A DNA stretch of 64,000 nt, taken from positions 186,815,233-186,879,232 of the forward strand of contig NC_081415.1 in assembly GCF_030272615.1 (NCBI RefSeq), in the 5' to 3' direction. The notes beneath the pieces were generated by a model. It ran no database searches. It was not told where the DNA came from and was given only the letters and a program-made list of their open reading frames with translations. Origin of the DNA: Cryptomeria japonica (Eukaryota; Streptophyta; Pinopsida; Cupressales; Cupressaceae). Position numbers and translations under genes: made by a program. Every line of letters begins with the position of its first letter. The stretch's first letter is position 1. Shown one piece after another: positions 12,401-25,217 of the stretch.

Positions 12401-13777
12401 ATAAATTTTGATAAACTAAATATTAAGAAATTACAATTTCATAAACATAAACTAAGACTAATAAAACCTGATTGCTTCAATCTCTGCACTAGCATCATCT
12501 ATCATGAATGCATTGACATGCCAATCTTCTTTATCTTGTTTCCCTCTCTTGTAAACCTCCATCAACCATTCATTTATATCTTCAACTTTATTTCTTGAAG
12601 ATATGGCCCATGCAACAGGCACACCAGCCTATTGTTCATCAAATACGAGCAAGGAATATAATTGATACTACACATGAATAAACCATTGATAAGTAATTTT
12701 TTAGATAAAATAGACCACTAACTAAATTAAGATCCACAAATACAATTAATATGGTTCTACTTACCCCATATTTGTTTGTTGAAAATGTGGAATCCATTGC
12801 AATAATTGAGTTATGTGAATGTTTCACCATCATCTCCTGCATCCATGGTGTTTGAATGCCTATGATAAATGGAACATTTTCCTCATTGTTTGGTGTTTTA
12901 TAGTAGAAGAAGTTATCTTTCTCCTCTTCATGCCACAAACATACACTTTTTGCATCATCTTCATTTTTTTGTGATCGAAGAGAGCGTACTCTTTTCCATG
13001 CATTCAATACATCCTTCCTCAACAAGCATGTGTCCCTCTTATTCATCAACTTTGTCAAACCACGATCCAAATAGTGTTGTTCACATATTGTGTCAATTGA
13101 CACACCCATCAACAATAAGGATTCAATATATGATTTGCATTCATTTGATAATCTTGGTGCAACACTACTTCTTGGATCACCAAAAGGGTCATCCTTTCCA
13201 TGACAAAATTCACCATTAGCATCTTGATGGCTAAACTCATTATATGTGATGATTGCAACATTTGGTCTACCATACATAACCTTAACATAAAAGTGGGCTT
13301 GACAACCCCTTTTTTGAGTAAACCTTCGTATCCTTTGCATTTTTTCAAGATTGTTTTCAGGTTTATTTCTTCTATCCTCAGGCCCATAAGCACAATGATA
13401 ACTGTTTATACATGTACAAAATATATATTAATTGATATAATTAATGACAAATATAAAAGGTGATGTGCTTAATTAATTTATTAAATCTAAACAAACCTTA
13501 AATACATCTTGGTGGCATGGTCATTAGGTTCTGTCAAATTTTACACTTTATGCTTTTTAATTACAAATTGTGTCTCAGTGTCATCCAATAAACCTTCTCC
13601 TTGGACAAAGTGAGAGAGTCTCTCAAAAGGGATAGCAGCACATAAGTCTATATGTCGGTTATTATCATCTCCAATTGGTGTCCATTCAAGGTCTTCACTT
13701 GAGAAATTATTTCCCTCGTTGGAGATGTCTTGCACATCTAGCTTGATAAGTGATTCCCATTTATTCTTTCTACCCAT
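9495..13777 (-). CDS. MULE/FAR1-type transposase with SWIM zinc finger, 15 exons, decayed
   Basis: Spliced in my reading as exons 13777-13497, 13401-12765, 12667-12468, 12311-12240, 12160-11976, 11878-11393, 11298-11227, 11144-11079, 10993-10571, 10481-10389, 10292-10221, 10113-10021, 9924-9823, 9723-9631 and 9544-9495. Nearly all junctions have GT-AG signals and keep the frame. Exon 1 is acidic. Exon 2 opens with a FAR1-like Cys/His region ('GYHCAYGPEDRR', 'KRGCQAHFYVKV'). A DDE core follows: 'IIAMDSTFSTNKYG', 'FMIDDASAEIEAI' and 'NASIESYHSHIK' supply plausible D, D and E. A SWIM finger (CDC...CKH, 'HVCDCDWAKRGNTCKH') ends exon 6. Exons 10 and 12-14 are duplicates of one another. In-frame stops occur at the end of exon 1 (TAA), 12,629-12,631 (TAG, just after Glu-Gln), within exon 9 (TAA) and at 10,058-10,060 (TAG), so the gene is probably dead, or was once a longer open gene. 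A domesticated relative cannot be excluded. Confidence 0.75.
9631..10481 (-). repeat. Tandemly duplicated exons encoding a [V/L/Q]P[F/I]S[I/V]D motif
   Basis: Exons at 10389-10481, 10021-10113, 9823-9924 and 9631-9723 are 93-102 bp each and encode related peptides. Cores are LPFSIDLNQMLTDEIQA, LPFSIDLN(stop)TSMTMDAIQT, VPISVDPEKTTTTIVDAMQA and QPFSIDLNQMMTIMDTMQS. The exon at 10221-10292 may be a more diverged member. The introns between them also keep similar acceptor-side words such as 'acattaatatatca/acattcaacacatca'. This points to repeated duplication of an exon with its flanking intron. Confidence 0.75.
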
Positions 13778-14640
13778 TCTGGATAATATTAATATGGTTA
13801 GTGGCCCTCTAGCTTGTTCAAATATCTAGTAACAACTACATTGATACCATTTTATTTGTATCAATATCCTCAACAATATATTTTACTAATACCAAAATCA
13901 TATGAAAACCATCATATCATTAATAAAATAGAATGCCACATCTCATGGTTGAGACACCTAAACCTATATTGGAAATCGGACACCTAAGCTTTAACAAGAT
14001 AATTTGAATCTAAGAAAACAAAAACATGACCTTTTTATTCTATAATAATGATTCTCTTATATTTTAATTTTTTTGAGTACTTACACTATAAAGGAGACAA
14101 AATATAATAAGAAAACATACAAAATAAGACATCAAAATTTTAAAAAAACTAAACTATTATATCCAGTACAAAATTTTGAACATTTAAAAGAGAAGTTAGT
14201 ATGCAAAATTTAATCTAGTTTAACGATTGTTGACAAATATTATACAACAAGAAACACACTCTAGACAAATTTACTTGAATTTTGGTGTGCAATATGAGGA
14301 AAAATCTTGGTCCACTACGTGTCCTTTGAACTAGTTTTCAAATGCCTACAAATAATTTAAAAAGTTATTAATTAGTGGTTTGAAATTTGTTCACATTTTC
14401 ATGCAAACAAATTCTTAAGCATTCATATATATGAAATCCAAATTTGATTAAATCTTAATTATATCCAAAAATAGAAAAGTGTTATGGAAGTGTGAATATA
14501 AGTATGACATTTAGGAAGAGTGAAACATTTTTTGGGTGTGCAAATGTTGAGTTTACTTCGATGATGCTCATCACTATCCAAAAGATAAAATGATGGCTTT
14601 GAGCTCTTAACTCAAGTATTAAGACATGGTCAAAATTTCA
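13778..14640. other. MULE interior, 5' of the transposase gene
   Basis: AT-rich region that should hold the promoter and 5' UTR of the transposase. I see no clear TATA box placement that can be tied to a start, and no other gene. Confidence 0.3.
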
Positions 14641-14689
14641 CAAAATCATGATTTACTATTAAGAAGCCTGACAAAATCTACACATATGT

Positions 14690-14900
14690 ACACACACATA
14701 CATATATGTATGTATATATATGTATATATGTATGAATGCATATATATATATATATAGATGTACATATGTATATGCGTACATATATATATGTACAGACACA
14801 CACACACACACACATATATATATTTATACATACATACATACATACATACATACATACATAGATATATATATATATATATAGCGTGTGTGTGTGTGATGAA
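14690..14900. repeat. Compound microsatellite (TA, CA, ATAC, GT)
   Basis: Runs of 'ca', 'ta' and 'catacata' end in a short GT run at 14,884-14,895, followed directly by 'gatgaagacctcaatttt'. The same arrangement recurs at 15,680-15,945. Open frames through it are repeat artefacts. Confidence 0.9.
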
Positions 14901-15660
14901 GACCTCAATTTTGTAGAAAAATGTATAAATTTTTTGTCAGTCAAGGTTGAATTAATTAATGAGAATAGAATGAATCTCTTGAAAATTCATAAAGAGTTGC
15001 ATGCAAATTATACAAATTTTGAAAAATTTATCATGCAATCGATAGACCTTGACCTCTTCTTTAACAATAAACATGGGTTAAAAACTCTAAATGTTATACA
15101 AATAACTTGGAAGAAAAAGATGGAATTAGATTTAAGTATTTCCCTAGGTGTGAATGAAAGTATACTAGATATGCATATGTACATCAAAGTAGACTTGAAA
15201 TCATTGAAAGAGGATCTTTAGAAATTGGATAAATGTGTCTAACCCACAATGTTTCTTTGAAATTGCTAAGAAGTTGAAGAAGGTTCACCCCACAATTTTC
15301 ACTAATCATGAGACCTTATTGAAAGACTTTTGGGCCAATTTGCATGAAAATTTTGAAGTCAGGAAGAGGTGATATTGTAGATTAATTTCTTATCAATTAA
15401 AAGATTTTAGAATAAGAGATGACATTCCAAAATATTTCTCAAATAATGGAGATATTTTATATATTGTATATAAGGTAAAAAATATAGTTACTAAATAATT
15501 AGACCTTATTAATTCATTTGAAAAGGAAGGAGTGTCATTTAATGATTTTTTTAGAACATACTAGGTATAAGCAACAATACCTAAATAAAACTTAAAATAA
15601 AGAGTTATCAAACAAGCGTAAAGAGAAAGACACAAAGATCCATTGAAGTTTCTTTATCTT
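14901..15660 (+). pseudogene. Unrecognised coding-like remnant between two microsatellites
   Basis: An open frame to 15,221 encodes about 100 hydrophilic, Lys/Leu/Asn-rich residues. The same style of translation continues beyond with many stops. I do not recognise a family. Since a LINE RT fragment follows the next microsatellite, this may be part of a retroelement, but that is a guess. Confidence 0.2.
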
Positions 15661-15679
15661 CTATTCCACAAGATTAGAA

Positions 15680-15912
<233 letters not shown>

Positions 15913-15956
15913 TGATGAAGACCTCTATTGTGTAGAAAATATTAGCCATGGAAACT

Positions 15957-16075
15957 AGTGAATGGGATTTGCAAATAAAACAAGATACATTATTAGTAGA
16001 GATTGATTTTAGCAAAGCATACAATGGAATGTGCTATAGATTTATTCTTAAGATTCTTTACTAGTTGGGTTTGGT
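15957..16075 (+). pseudogene. Short LINE reverse transcriptase fragment
   Basis: One frame reads 'TLLVEIDFSKAYNGM' then 'YRFILKIL', a stop, and 'LGL'. This matches the LINE RT block around the first catalytic Asp (usual form: LDF-KAYDRV-W-FI---L---GF). Only about 40 codons remain and both ends are lost. Confidence 0.6.
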
Positions 16076-16504
16076 ATGTGAGGCCAGAATGTGATTTTGA
16101 ATGGGGAAGAAACCAGTGGCTCACTGTTGTAATTCTGATCAATCCCTTCTGTGCCGCCTACACAAAAAAAAATGGTATATTGGCATTGGTATGTAGAACA
16201 AGAATTTTTTTGGGAAAAACGTGGCTAACCTGTACACGCACAGCGGCTGCATGAGAAAGAAGAAGATTATGCGTCACGATATATTGAAAAAACATACACA
16301 GTGAAGGCAAAACGTAGAGAAAGAAGATGAGAAAAATCATTTCGGTGAGTGTTATATTGCAAGCGGGTGGGAGTTTTGCAGTTGTTGGATGCATTTAGTT
16401 TCAATGGAAGCAAAATTCAGCGTGGAAAGGAGTCCGTAGTTGCAACATTTATGATATTTATCACTTGCAGTTCGGTGTCGTCAAAACGCAGTGTCAAAAT
16501 GGAA

Positions 16505-16661
16505 GGTGAGCGGTTTGAGGCGACGTCCTTTCACGGGCACCTTTCACGCAGGCGGGCAGTCACGAACGCGGAGGGGCACGGACCGAGGAAGCACGGCTAT
16601 CCAGGCAGTGCAAATTTTCCCCTAGATAGCTAGTGCCATCGAAATTCCTACCTGGTAGTCC
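16505..16661 (-). repeat. MULE right terminal inverted repeat
   Basis: Reverse-complement partner of 7,815-7,966. The core 'aggcgacgtcctttcacggg', 'cacggaccgaggaagcac' and 'tgcaaattttccccta' is nearly intact. The outermost ~25 bases diverge, so the edge is set at the last alignable word, CCTGGTAGTCC. Confidence 0.85.
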
Positions 16662-16689
16662 AGGTCAAAATTCCAAGCGCCAAAGGACT

Positions 16690-17290
16690 TTAAAATGTTC
16701 TCCACCGTGCAAGACTTAAATATGTTACGTAGACCGCCAAAATTTCTACATGATTCCATATTTTTCTCTCCTTGACCTCAAACGGTTATATTTAGTGGCC
16801 TCCTGGAAGTCACATTTCTCTTTCCTAGGAGTTTCCACCTTTGTACTTCTCTTGTATTTTCTTCACCGTGCAAGACTAAAATTTATACGCGTGCCAAAAG
16901 CTGTCTGGGTAATTACATATTTTTATCAGGCTATAATTACTTTCCCAGGCTATGACGACTGACAATTAAAATTGAAAGGACGTGTCTGTTGTGCAATTGT
17001 GTCATATTTGAATTTAGTGGCATCTTCGAAGTGACGTTTCTTTTTCGGGGCAATTTCCATATTTGAAGTGACATTTTCCTTGTATTTTCCTTATATTTTC
17101 TCCAGCGTGCAAGACTAAAATATGTTCATGCACCAAAAGTTGTCCAGTTGATTCCATTTTTTTCTGTCTTTGCTCTGACGACTGACTTTAAATTTGAGTG
17201 GACGTGTTTGCCATGCAATTGTGTCATAGTAGAATTTAGTGGCCTCCTTGAAGTTTCAACCTTACAATTTCTCTTGTATTTCTATATTTC
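16690..17290. repeat. Minisatellite, about three units of roughly 200 bp
   Basis: Each unit carries, in order, 'ccgtgcaagac', 'gccaaaa', 'attccatatttttc', 'gcaattgtgtcata', 'atttagtggc' and 'gaagtgac/tttctctt'. Units start near 16,700, 16,870 and 17,103. The copies differ by many substitutions and small gaps. A lone related unit sits at 3,205-3,480. Confidence 0.65.
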
Positions 17291-20200
17291 TAGGAGGTTC
17301 GTGATGTACAAAATCAGGGTAAAAGTCTGCAGAGAAAGTATATAGAGAAAATATGTCGGCCATTTTGTAGGTATATGAAATCAGATGCATCTATTCTGGT
17401 TCCAAAATGGTACTGTCGTACAAACGACATGCATCCGGAGTCCACTGACATACATCCTTCCCATGTCCACTTTCTAGGATGGCGTGGAGGTAACAGACCC
17501 ACATGACCTATGGCGTGGAGACATCTGGCTCATCTGAGATCGGGAAGTGTTGACCGCACTGTTTCCTTGCAGTTAGACTTAATGGACAGAGTGCATCCAC
17601 AAGCTCACCGGTCTCTATGTTTGTCAGTGCCGGTTTTAGTGCATTTGCGAGGTAACCTAAACATCCCGTCCCAACTTTTTTTTTTCATTTGGGCTGTGGG
17701 GTCCCTCACCTCCCAGTGCTTTATTGTTTTTAATTAAAAAACTTAACTAAACCTATTTAATAAATTTATAATTTAAATTTAAAGTAAAGTAAATTAATAT
17801 AATATTATATTTAATTAAAATGAATAAAAATATGAACTAAATTAATATTATATATTTGATTATGCTAAATTATTTTTGGGCATCTTTTATCAATATAATG
17901 GTAAATTATGTATTTGATTAGTTAATTATAAGTTTTTTGGTCAAAATTTTATATTATTTCTCTATCCTTTTTTTTTTAATATGTAGGTAATCAATGTGGT
18001 AAAAAATGTCAAGCTGTAATATTTTTTCTTTTTGATAGTTAATGTAGTCAAGATGAGAAATATTTTATATTAAATTGACTTCTATAAATTAATTCATAGG
18101 CTTATGATAGCCAAAGTTATGGCAAAACAAGAATTTCATATAGGTCTTTTAGTAATATCTATGAACAAAACTAATTTTAGATGTAGTCCTAAAAATTGAT
18201 CCAAGAAATAGTCATATGTATATTTAATTATGTTCACGAATTATTGGAAAACGAAATTATAAACCCTAACAAACTCAACATTGTATATAATTTCCTTTCC
18301 ATTGAAATCACTAAATGCAAATATGCAACTATATCTAATGAATAAGCAATTCATATGTTTTCTTTAAAACTCTAAATATCATATATGAACTCATCAATTT
18401 TGTAGCATAAATACAATAATACACCAAAGTGTACATATAAGTGAATCACAATAACTTCATTCATCCCATGGGAGGCAACCCTCATAAAGCAAGAAGGTGA
18501 TAATTCAAGAGATATTGAGTGAATAAGACAAATAAGAAGGTATAGAAGCATACCAAAATTTACTTAAAACCTTTTGAACAAGCTAGACAAGGAAATTTTC
18601 AATTCTCTTTAGATATTTCTTAAAGAGAAGAAAAAAAAATGAATAGATCAACATAAATTGTGGTCAAGAATATGTAACAAAATATCGAATCACTACAAGC
18701 AAGGGTTGGACCAAAAGAACACTTATGAGGATGTTCTTATTATTCTACTAGGCACTTAATTAGTTTTTTAGTATTTTGTATCACACTTCATTGTGATTAG
18801 CATGTGTTACTTAAACATTGTGTGAGATAATTGGATTGAATTTATTATGATTTTAGTCCTCTTCTACTCCATCAATTGATAGCTAATGTTGCAAGTGTGA
18901 CTCTATATTTTGGGTCATAAGAATATTTTTCCAATAAATTAAATGTTCACTATACAATTCACAAAAAGTATATTTAGACAACTAAAATTGACACATCATC
19001 ATTCCAACTCATCTATTGTCATTTTACTTCTAATTAATCATTTTTATTTTGATTAATTATTTTATTTTCTTTCTAAAATTAATTAAATCATAAAATTTAT
19101 TATTATTGATTCTTATTTCTAGCGTTTACTCCACATCATTTTTCTATAAGCTCCCTTAGGTAAATAAATCTCTATCTCACCCCCATCTAAAAATTCAATA
19201 AACACTAGAATATTTAATTAACTAAACACCTAAGAAAAATTAATTAATATCCCTAATCATTCGTGCATGCCTAATAATAAATATTCAAATATTTATGTTC
19301 TCAATTTCTCAAGTAGGTGCATATGTCATATCACTTGTACACTTGCAATACTTAAGGCATAGGAGTTATTTTCACATCCCTAAAAAAAATACTTTTTAGA
19401 TCCTTACCATCCACTCTATCCAAGACACATGCCACTCACCCTTGATTCCCCTTGAATCATGGAGAGACGTTGAGATCCTCAATTACAAGCATGAAACTTG
19501 TTCTTTTCTTATGCTCCCAATCCTCTCAAGCTGTGAGAACCTTTGGTCTCTCCAACTAATCTAGGCCCTCTATTTTCTCTCACAAAAATCTATAAATTTG
19601 TTGCAAACCAATCCATTTGAACGAAATTCTTAAATGTTACACATTGTTGTATTGTCATTATGAGAATTTAATATTATAGTCTACCCAATTTATATCCTTG
19701 GATATGAATATCATAGCTCAGTGCATTGATGAGGCACGGTGGACAAAAATATTTTGTATCCTTTCATTATATTAATTTTCTTTTGTTGTGACTAAATTGT
19801 GTGTCCATGTGAGCTATATTGGTTAACTTCATGCTTTAATTGTCTATGTATAGTCACATTTTTGTGTATATAGCATATATAATCTTAATCCTAAATATGC
19901 ACAAATGGTTTAACATCAAAACTGATGGAATCTATCACACACACACACACACACACAAAATCATTTCTTATCTTCGATCATAATTGGACACACTAATATG
20001 TGCCCCAATATTCAATATCTTGGTGATAAATCTCCCCTCTAGTTGACATCACATGTTGTTGGTAAGTGAATTCATTATCTCATTTACACTCATCATGGAT
20101 GTAAAAACTACAATCATGAGCTTGATTTCTTTTATTACATGGTGTTTTTATTTAAAGCTTCAGTATTATTTCTTTTGAATGAGTCTTTCAATGACATAAT

Positions 20201-20330
20201 CTACACTTGCTCTAGCCTACAAAATTTTATAGTTTTCCATAGACGTAGCTAATAGAGATAACATGTAACCAATAAATAGAATCTAAACTTGTTATTTGAC
20301 TCCTAAATGGATGATATGAAGATGTTCCTA
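17291..20330. other. AT-rich intergenic DNA, no gene recognised; (CA)11 at 19,936-19,957
   Basis: 17,350-17,730 is less AT-rich and has an open frame of 75 codons (17,510-17,737) with no family resemblance. From 17,740 on the DNA is very AT-rich, with poly-A/T runs and many stops in all frames. The only defined feature is a (CA)11 microsatellite. Confidence 0.4.
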
Positions 20331-22075
20331 TGGTTTGTTTAAAGATCCTTCGATTTTGTCTCATCTATGCATTTTCAAGGCAAGAAGTGTCATGTTAGTA
20401 GAGGTTGTAAGTTGTGTTCAGTGTTTTGACAAGTTGAAGTTGTGAATACAATCATTTTCCTTCAAGCAATTATTGAATTTAAAACTTCCCTATGAATCAA
20501 TTATATACTACATGTTTCTAATTTGAGTTGCAAATGGAATTTGATCTCCATTGAAGTTCATTGTGATTTTAGGATAGCAAGTAGAATCTCAAAATTTTAG
20601 TGCATCACCTCCTAGGGCTAGTAGTTTTCAATTCAAAAGCAATCTTTCTATCGTTTTCTCTTGTCAAGTGCAATAATTTTAGGAGGTTTTCCAAGGGAAG
20701 TATCCCATAATATGGAGGTTGATCCTTGTTCTAGGTCACTCATACCTTAAGAAACTCCCCATGTTGTGCAAGATTACTAAGTTTTATATCTTAGAATTTG
20801 GGCACAATCCTTAGTAACAACAACTTTTGGCACACTAAGTGGGATAGTTTGGATTGTTTCATTCCAAGGATTTTCCATACATTGTTGATATTGGTATTTA
20901 TATCAATGATATCTTCCTTTTGAGGCAATATCTTCACATGCCTAGTGACTCTGAGTTCAAATCTATTGGTTCAATATTCCAAGTGTTGGTATCTTTCAAA
21001 GCAAATCTATTTTATTTTGATTTTCTGGCTCTTTAAATGAATAAATATGTGTATACTTCATAAGAGTTTGTCTTATCAAACCCTATTTCATGACAGTGAT
21101 ATTCCTACACCTTAATATCTATATTAGACCCAAAACACTGCTAGTTTTATCCCAAACAAACTTTCTACAACAAGCTATTAGCATATTCAATATGCTTACC
21201 ACGCACCCATCCCTGCTCAAACCCCTTGGGAACTTGAATATAAGTGTACTTATCAAGGGAATTTGATTTGGAATGGAATGAGTGGGCTTATCAAGCCTAT
21301 CATCATGAGAAAGATTTAGAGGATCAAACGAAGCAGTATGAAGAATATCTTGCAGTGAGATAAAAACCAAGGAGAAGTAGATGAAGGTTTTTCTTGCTCA
21401 ATTTTAGAGGTTGGAGACTTAATCGGCTCTTTCAATTCCTATCCTCAAACAAGCTCCCTCAACTACAATAGATTATCTTATGAAAGAAGAGGTTCATAAG
21501 TACAAATTTAAATGTTTTAGGCAAGGTAAGCATATTCAACCTTCAAGTGAGTCTTCTAAAGTTGAAATCCCAAGTTTTAGAAGCTTTCAATGCATGCAAG
21601 ATGTTATATGTATGTAGAAAACTAAGTCATCATTCCCCAAGAGAAACCCTTTAAAGAGATGTCTCCACCTCAAGGAATCCCCAAATCTTATCAAAGTCCT
21701 TTTGTAAATCAACTTTCATGCCCTAGCATCATCTGCCTTTGTCCAAGAGGTCCTATTATATATCAAAAGAGCTATTTTGTTGAACAAAAGAGAGACTTTT
21801 TTGAGGTAGAGACAAAGTTATCTTTTGTCAATACACCTGCAAATGATGTAGAAATAGAAAAATAAAATTTATTGCAATAAAATGATATGTATAATGATAT
21901 AGAACAATAGGTTAAAGAGCAAGGAAAAAGTGTTGATAACAAGTTTTTGATTGTTTTGTTTAATGAGTTACCTAGTTATATGGAGCAAGATGATGAAATA
22001 ATGCTTGTTTTGTTTAATGAGCTACCTTTGTATGTTATTGATGAAGAAGAAGATACATCTATAATAACTCAATAA
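20331..22075 (+). pseudogene. Possible decayed coding region, family unknown
   Basis: Plus-strand frames at 20,854-21,036, 21,659-21,865 and 21,930-22,075 read as protein-like segments. In the last, 'VLFNELPSYMEQDDE' is followed by 'VLFNELPLYVIDEEED', so a short acidic peptide is duplicated. The frame shifts several times and I cannot assign it to a retroelement or a host family. Chance is a real alternative. Confidence 0.2.
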
Positions 22076-22139
22076 TGATTTTGAAACATCATCAGAATAC
22101 AAATTATGTTGACCTCGAGGTGTTGATTCATCAATATTA

Positions 22140-22260
22140 TGTTTTCTCTATCTTTGTCTCCCCCCTCTCTCTCTCCATCTCTCTTTCTCTCATTTATCTC
22201 TTGTCTCTCCCTCTGAATCTCTATCTCCCTATCTCACTCTCCTCCTCTATTAGGTGCATT
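22140..22260. repeat. CT-rich low-complexity tract
   Basis: Pyrimidine-rich run of 'tctctctccctctc' type. The open frames through it, rich in Ser and Leu, are composition artefacts. Confidence 0.8.
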
Positions 22261-22289
22261 TGGAGCTGCTCGTATCCTTCCTAAGTTCC

Positions 22290-22735
22290 CCTGCTTTGAA
22301 TCCTAAGCCCCTACCATCTATAGATGCTAATCAAAATGCGACCTCGGCTAGAATGGTAGGGGATGAGCTCGAATTCACTCACCAATTCATCTACCACGCC
22401 ATTAATGTATGCGTGCTAGAGTAACTCAAATCAGTTCATTCAAGTCCCTACTATTCTCAAGGAATCAGCTCTTTACAAGGCCTATAGAATGGTAGTAATT
22501 AATCAGCTTGCTAGCCCTTTAGAATAGTAGGGGGGGCCCAGTCAATTAATTAACCTGCTAGAATCAAATTGTAGGGACTCGGCTTGCACTCATGTCATTG
22601 CTAGCCCCCCAGTCAACACTTGTGCCATTGTGAGACTAGATTCGAGTAATGGCATCAGCCCGATAGAATAACGAGGGACTATAGTTGGGTGGGAATTGTA
22701 GTGGAACCTTATGAAAGTAGACTGATTAATGGCAC
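22290..22735. repeat. Diverged short repeats around 'tagaatggtagggg'
   Basis: Variants of 'ctagaatggtagggg' recur near 22,348, 22,485, 22,522, 22,558 and 22,663, together with 'agctt/cagctcg' and 'gtcaattaatt' words. They look like an old tandem array with irregular spacing. No coding potential is seen. Confidence 0.35.
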
Positions 22736-22744
22736 TGATTCCCA

Positions 22745-23165
22745 CCCACCTGATATAGGTAAGGGATAGAGAGAGTGAGAGAGTGAGAGAGAAGGAAAGA
22801 TAGAGTGGGGGGATATAAAGAGGGATAGAGAGAAGGGAGATAAACATAGAGGAGGGAGAGGGAATTATAGCCCAATATATAGAGAGGGAGATAGAGGTAG
22901 AGAAAGATATGGATGGAAAGAGATAAAAATGGAGGGGAGTGAGAGGGAGATATAATAGATAGAGGGGGGAAAGAGTGATATAGATAGAGGGGGATATAGA
23001 GAGATAGAGAGGGATATGGAGAGGAATTTTGAGTAGGAGAGATGGAGTGAATAAGAGAGAGATAGTGAGATAGAGGTAGAGAGATATGGATAGAAAGAGA
23101 TAGAGAGATAGAGGCAGGGAGGGAGAGAGACTTAAGAGAGAAAGAATGGGAGAGAGAGGGAGGCA
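22745..23165. repeat. GA-rich low-complexity tract, outer left arm of an inverted repeat
   Basis: The plus strand is a long purine run of 'gagagagatagag' type. Its end, with 'gacttaagagagaaag' and 'aatgggagagag', is the reverse complement of 25,250-25,290. A 185-residue Ser/Leu/Pro-rich minus-strand frame crosses it and is judged an artefact of composition. Confidence 0.75.
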
Positions 23166-24049
23166 TATTCAAGGGAAGTGTTGAGTATGATGGCATTCTG
23201 GCAATCATCATCTTCACAATTAGTCTCATTGCAAGAGTAATTTTTGGAAGGTTGGCACAGAGCAGGGTTGTGATCATGTGCAAAGAGGTAAATGGTGTCG
23301 GAGAAACTCTTCAGTATGATTATTAAGAGTTGCATCCATAAAGAGGGATTTCTTTTGTAAAAACTAAATTTTTTTGCTTATCTGTATAAGTAATCCCGAT
23401 GAGATCACCTAAGGAGGAATGAGTATGTTGATTGAAGTAGCTCATGTCGAGGGTGTTTCCTAAAGCATGAGTGGTGATAAAAGGTGCGACTAAGTGGAAA
23501 TCCATCAGGACAAGTTACGGTGATGATATGATAGGAGGTCGGAGTCAGCAGGATACCATACACTATCGACAACGATGAAAAAATATCATCTTGATACCCA
23601 GTGGGGTTATCGATGGAGCTCTTATCAATAATAGATGGAGTGATGTCTTCATAATGGTGACATCGGGTTATCGGGAGGTCCCAATTTATGTTACCCTAAT
23701 ACCTGATGAACTAAATGGAGAAGGCGACTCTATCAGAGAGACTCTCTCTGATAAAGTGATACCAAGAAATAAGGGGAGTTAGACTCATCAGGATAACATA
23801 CATTGTCAAGGAGATGCATTTTGGGTAGAATGTCATAGAGGGTGGATCTATCGAGGAGACTATAAATATCAGAAGCAAGGAACATATGCTATGCCGACGC
23901 TCGATGAGGCAATCGGTGAAAGTTACATTGATCAAAAAGAAAGTTAAATATCATGGGACCATTGGATGAAGTATTAAGTGACTTCATTCTGAAGGCCGAT
24001 GGAGCAACTGGAGGAATAAACTGAAGAAGGTTTCATCGGAGAGAGACAA
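23166..24049. repeat. Two imperfect ~240-bp repeats with ATCG-rich words
   Basis: 'gcaggataccatacactatcgac' type sequence near 23,548 recurs as 'caggataacatacattgtcaa' near 23,790, each followed by 'atcgatggag/atctatcgagg' words. ATCGA-rich text of this kind also makes up the CACTA subterminal repeats at 34.9-36.0 and 40.5-41.4 kb, but no exact shared unit was found. No gene is visible. Confidence 0.4.
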
Positions 24050-25217
24050 GATTCATGGAACATTGTTTAGGCACATAGCATGTTGATGGAAGATTTGACT
24101 AACATAGCGTGTTAGTCACTTTCGCTGATTCGCGGACTGCGTGGCTACCATTTACTTTTGCCCTGTGAAACAAAAAATTTGACTAACATAGCGTGTTAGT
24201 AGCTTTCACTGATTCGCGGGTTGCATGGCCGCCATTTTGTTTTGGTGGACACATCTATTTTGGCTTTACACACCAACAATAGACACAACCTTCCTTTTGC
24301 CCCACAAAATAGTGAATTTGACAAACATAGTGTGTTAGTCCACGAATCAGCAAAAGGAAATGGCAGCCACACAGTCTGCGAATCAGTGAAAGCGACTAAC
24401 ACGCTATGATAGTCGAATTCGTTGTTTCGCAATCCAAAAGGAAATGGCAGCCATGGAGTCTGTGAATCAGTGAAATCGACTAACATGCTATGTTAGTCAA
24501 ATTTGTTGTTTCGCGGGGCAAAAAGAAATGGCAGCGACGCAGTCCATGAATCAGCGAAAGCAACTAACATGCCATGTTTGTCGAATTCACCATTTTGTGG
24601 GGCAAAAGGAAATGGCGGCCATGCAGCTCATGAATCAACAAAAGCTACGAACACACCATGTTAGTCAAATTCGTCATTTCGTAGGGCAAAAGGAAATGGC
24701 AGCCATGCAGTCCACGAATCAAAGAAAATGACTAACATGCCATGTTAGTCAAAATCATCATTTTGCAGGGCAAAAGGAAATTGTGCCCATGCAGTCCGCG
24801 AATCAGTGAAAGTGACTAACATGCTATGTTAGTCTAATTCGATGTTTCGCGGTCCAAAAGGAAATGGCAGTCACGCAGTCCATGAATCAATGAAATTGAC
24901 TAACATGCCATGTTAGTCTAATTCACTATTTTGTAGGGCAAAAAGAAATGGCGGCCACGTAGTCCATGAATCAGCGAAAGCGACTAACATGCCATGTTAG
25001 TTGAATTTGCTATTTTGCGAGGTAAAATGAAATGGTGGTCACACAACCCACGAATCAGCGAAAGCTACTAACACGCTATGTTAGTCAAATTCCTTGTTTT
25101 GCGGGGCAAAAGGAAATAGCGACCACACACTCCACAAATCAGCGAAAGCGACTAACACGCTATATTAGTCGAATCTTCCATCAACATGCTATGTGCCTAA
25201 ACAATGTTCCATGAATC
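24050..25217. mobile_element. Fold-back structure made of 84-bp tandem units
   Basis: 24,050-24,240 is the reverse complement of 25,027-25,217. The outer 46 bases are identical and the rest matches at about 85%. The interior from about 24,330 to 25,160 is a head-to-tail array of about ten 84-bp units; the repeat of 'aatcag' at 24,381, 24,465, 24,549, 24,633 and 24,717 gives the period exactly. The two outermost left units run in the opposite direction. Every unit holds a dyad, GACTAACAT-3nt-ATGTTAGTC. No target duplication was found. It could be a fold-back transposon or a local inverted duplication of a satellite. Confidence 0.75.

Noticed and set aside
17510-17737. 75-codon frame after the minisatellite as a small gene
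   Set aside because: No homology recognised, no supporting signals, and the length is expected by chance in this less AT-rich patch.
22726-23283. 185-codon Ser/Leu/Pro-rich frame on the minus strand
   Set aside because: It runs through a GA/CT low-complexity tract; the amino-acid content is simply what 'ctctctat' repeats encode.
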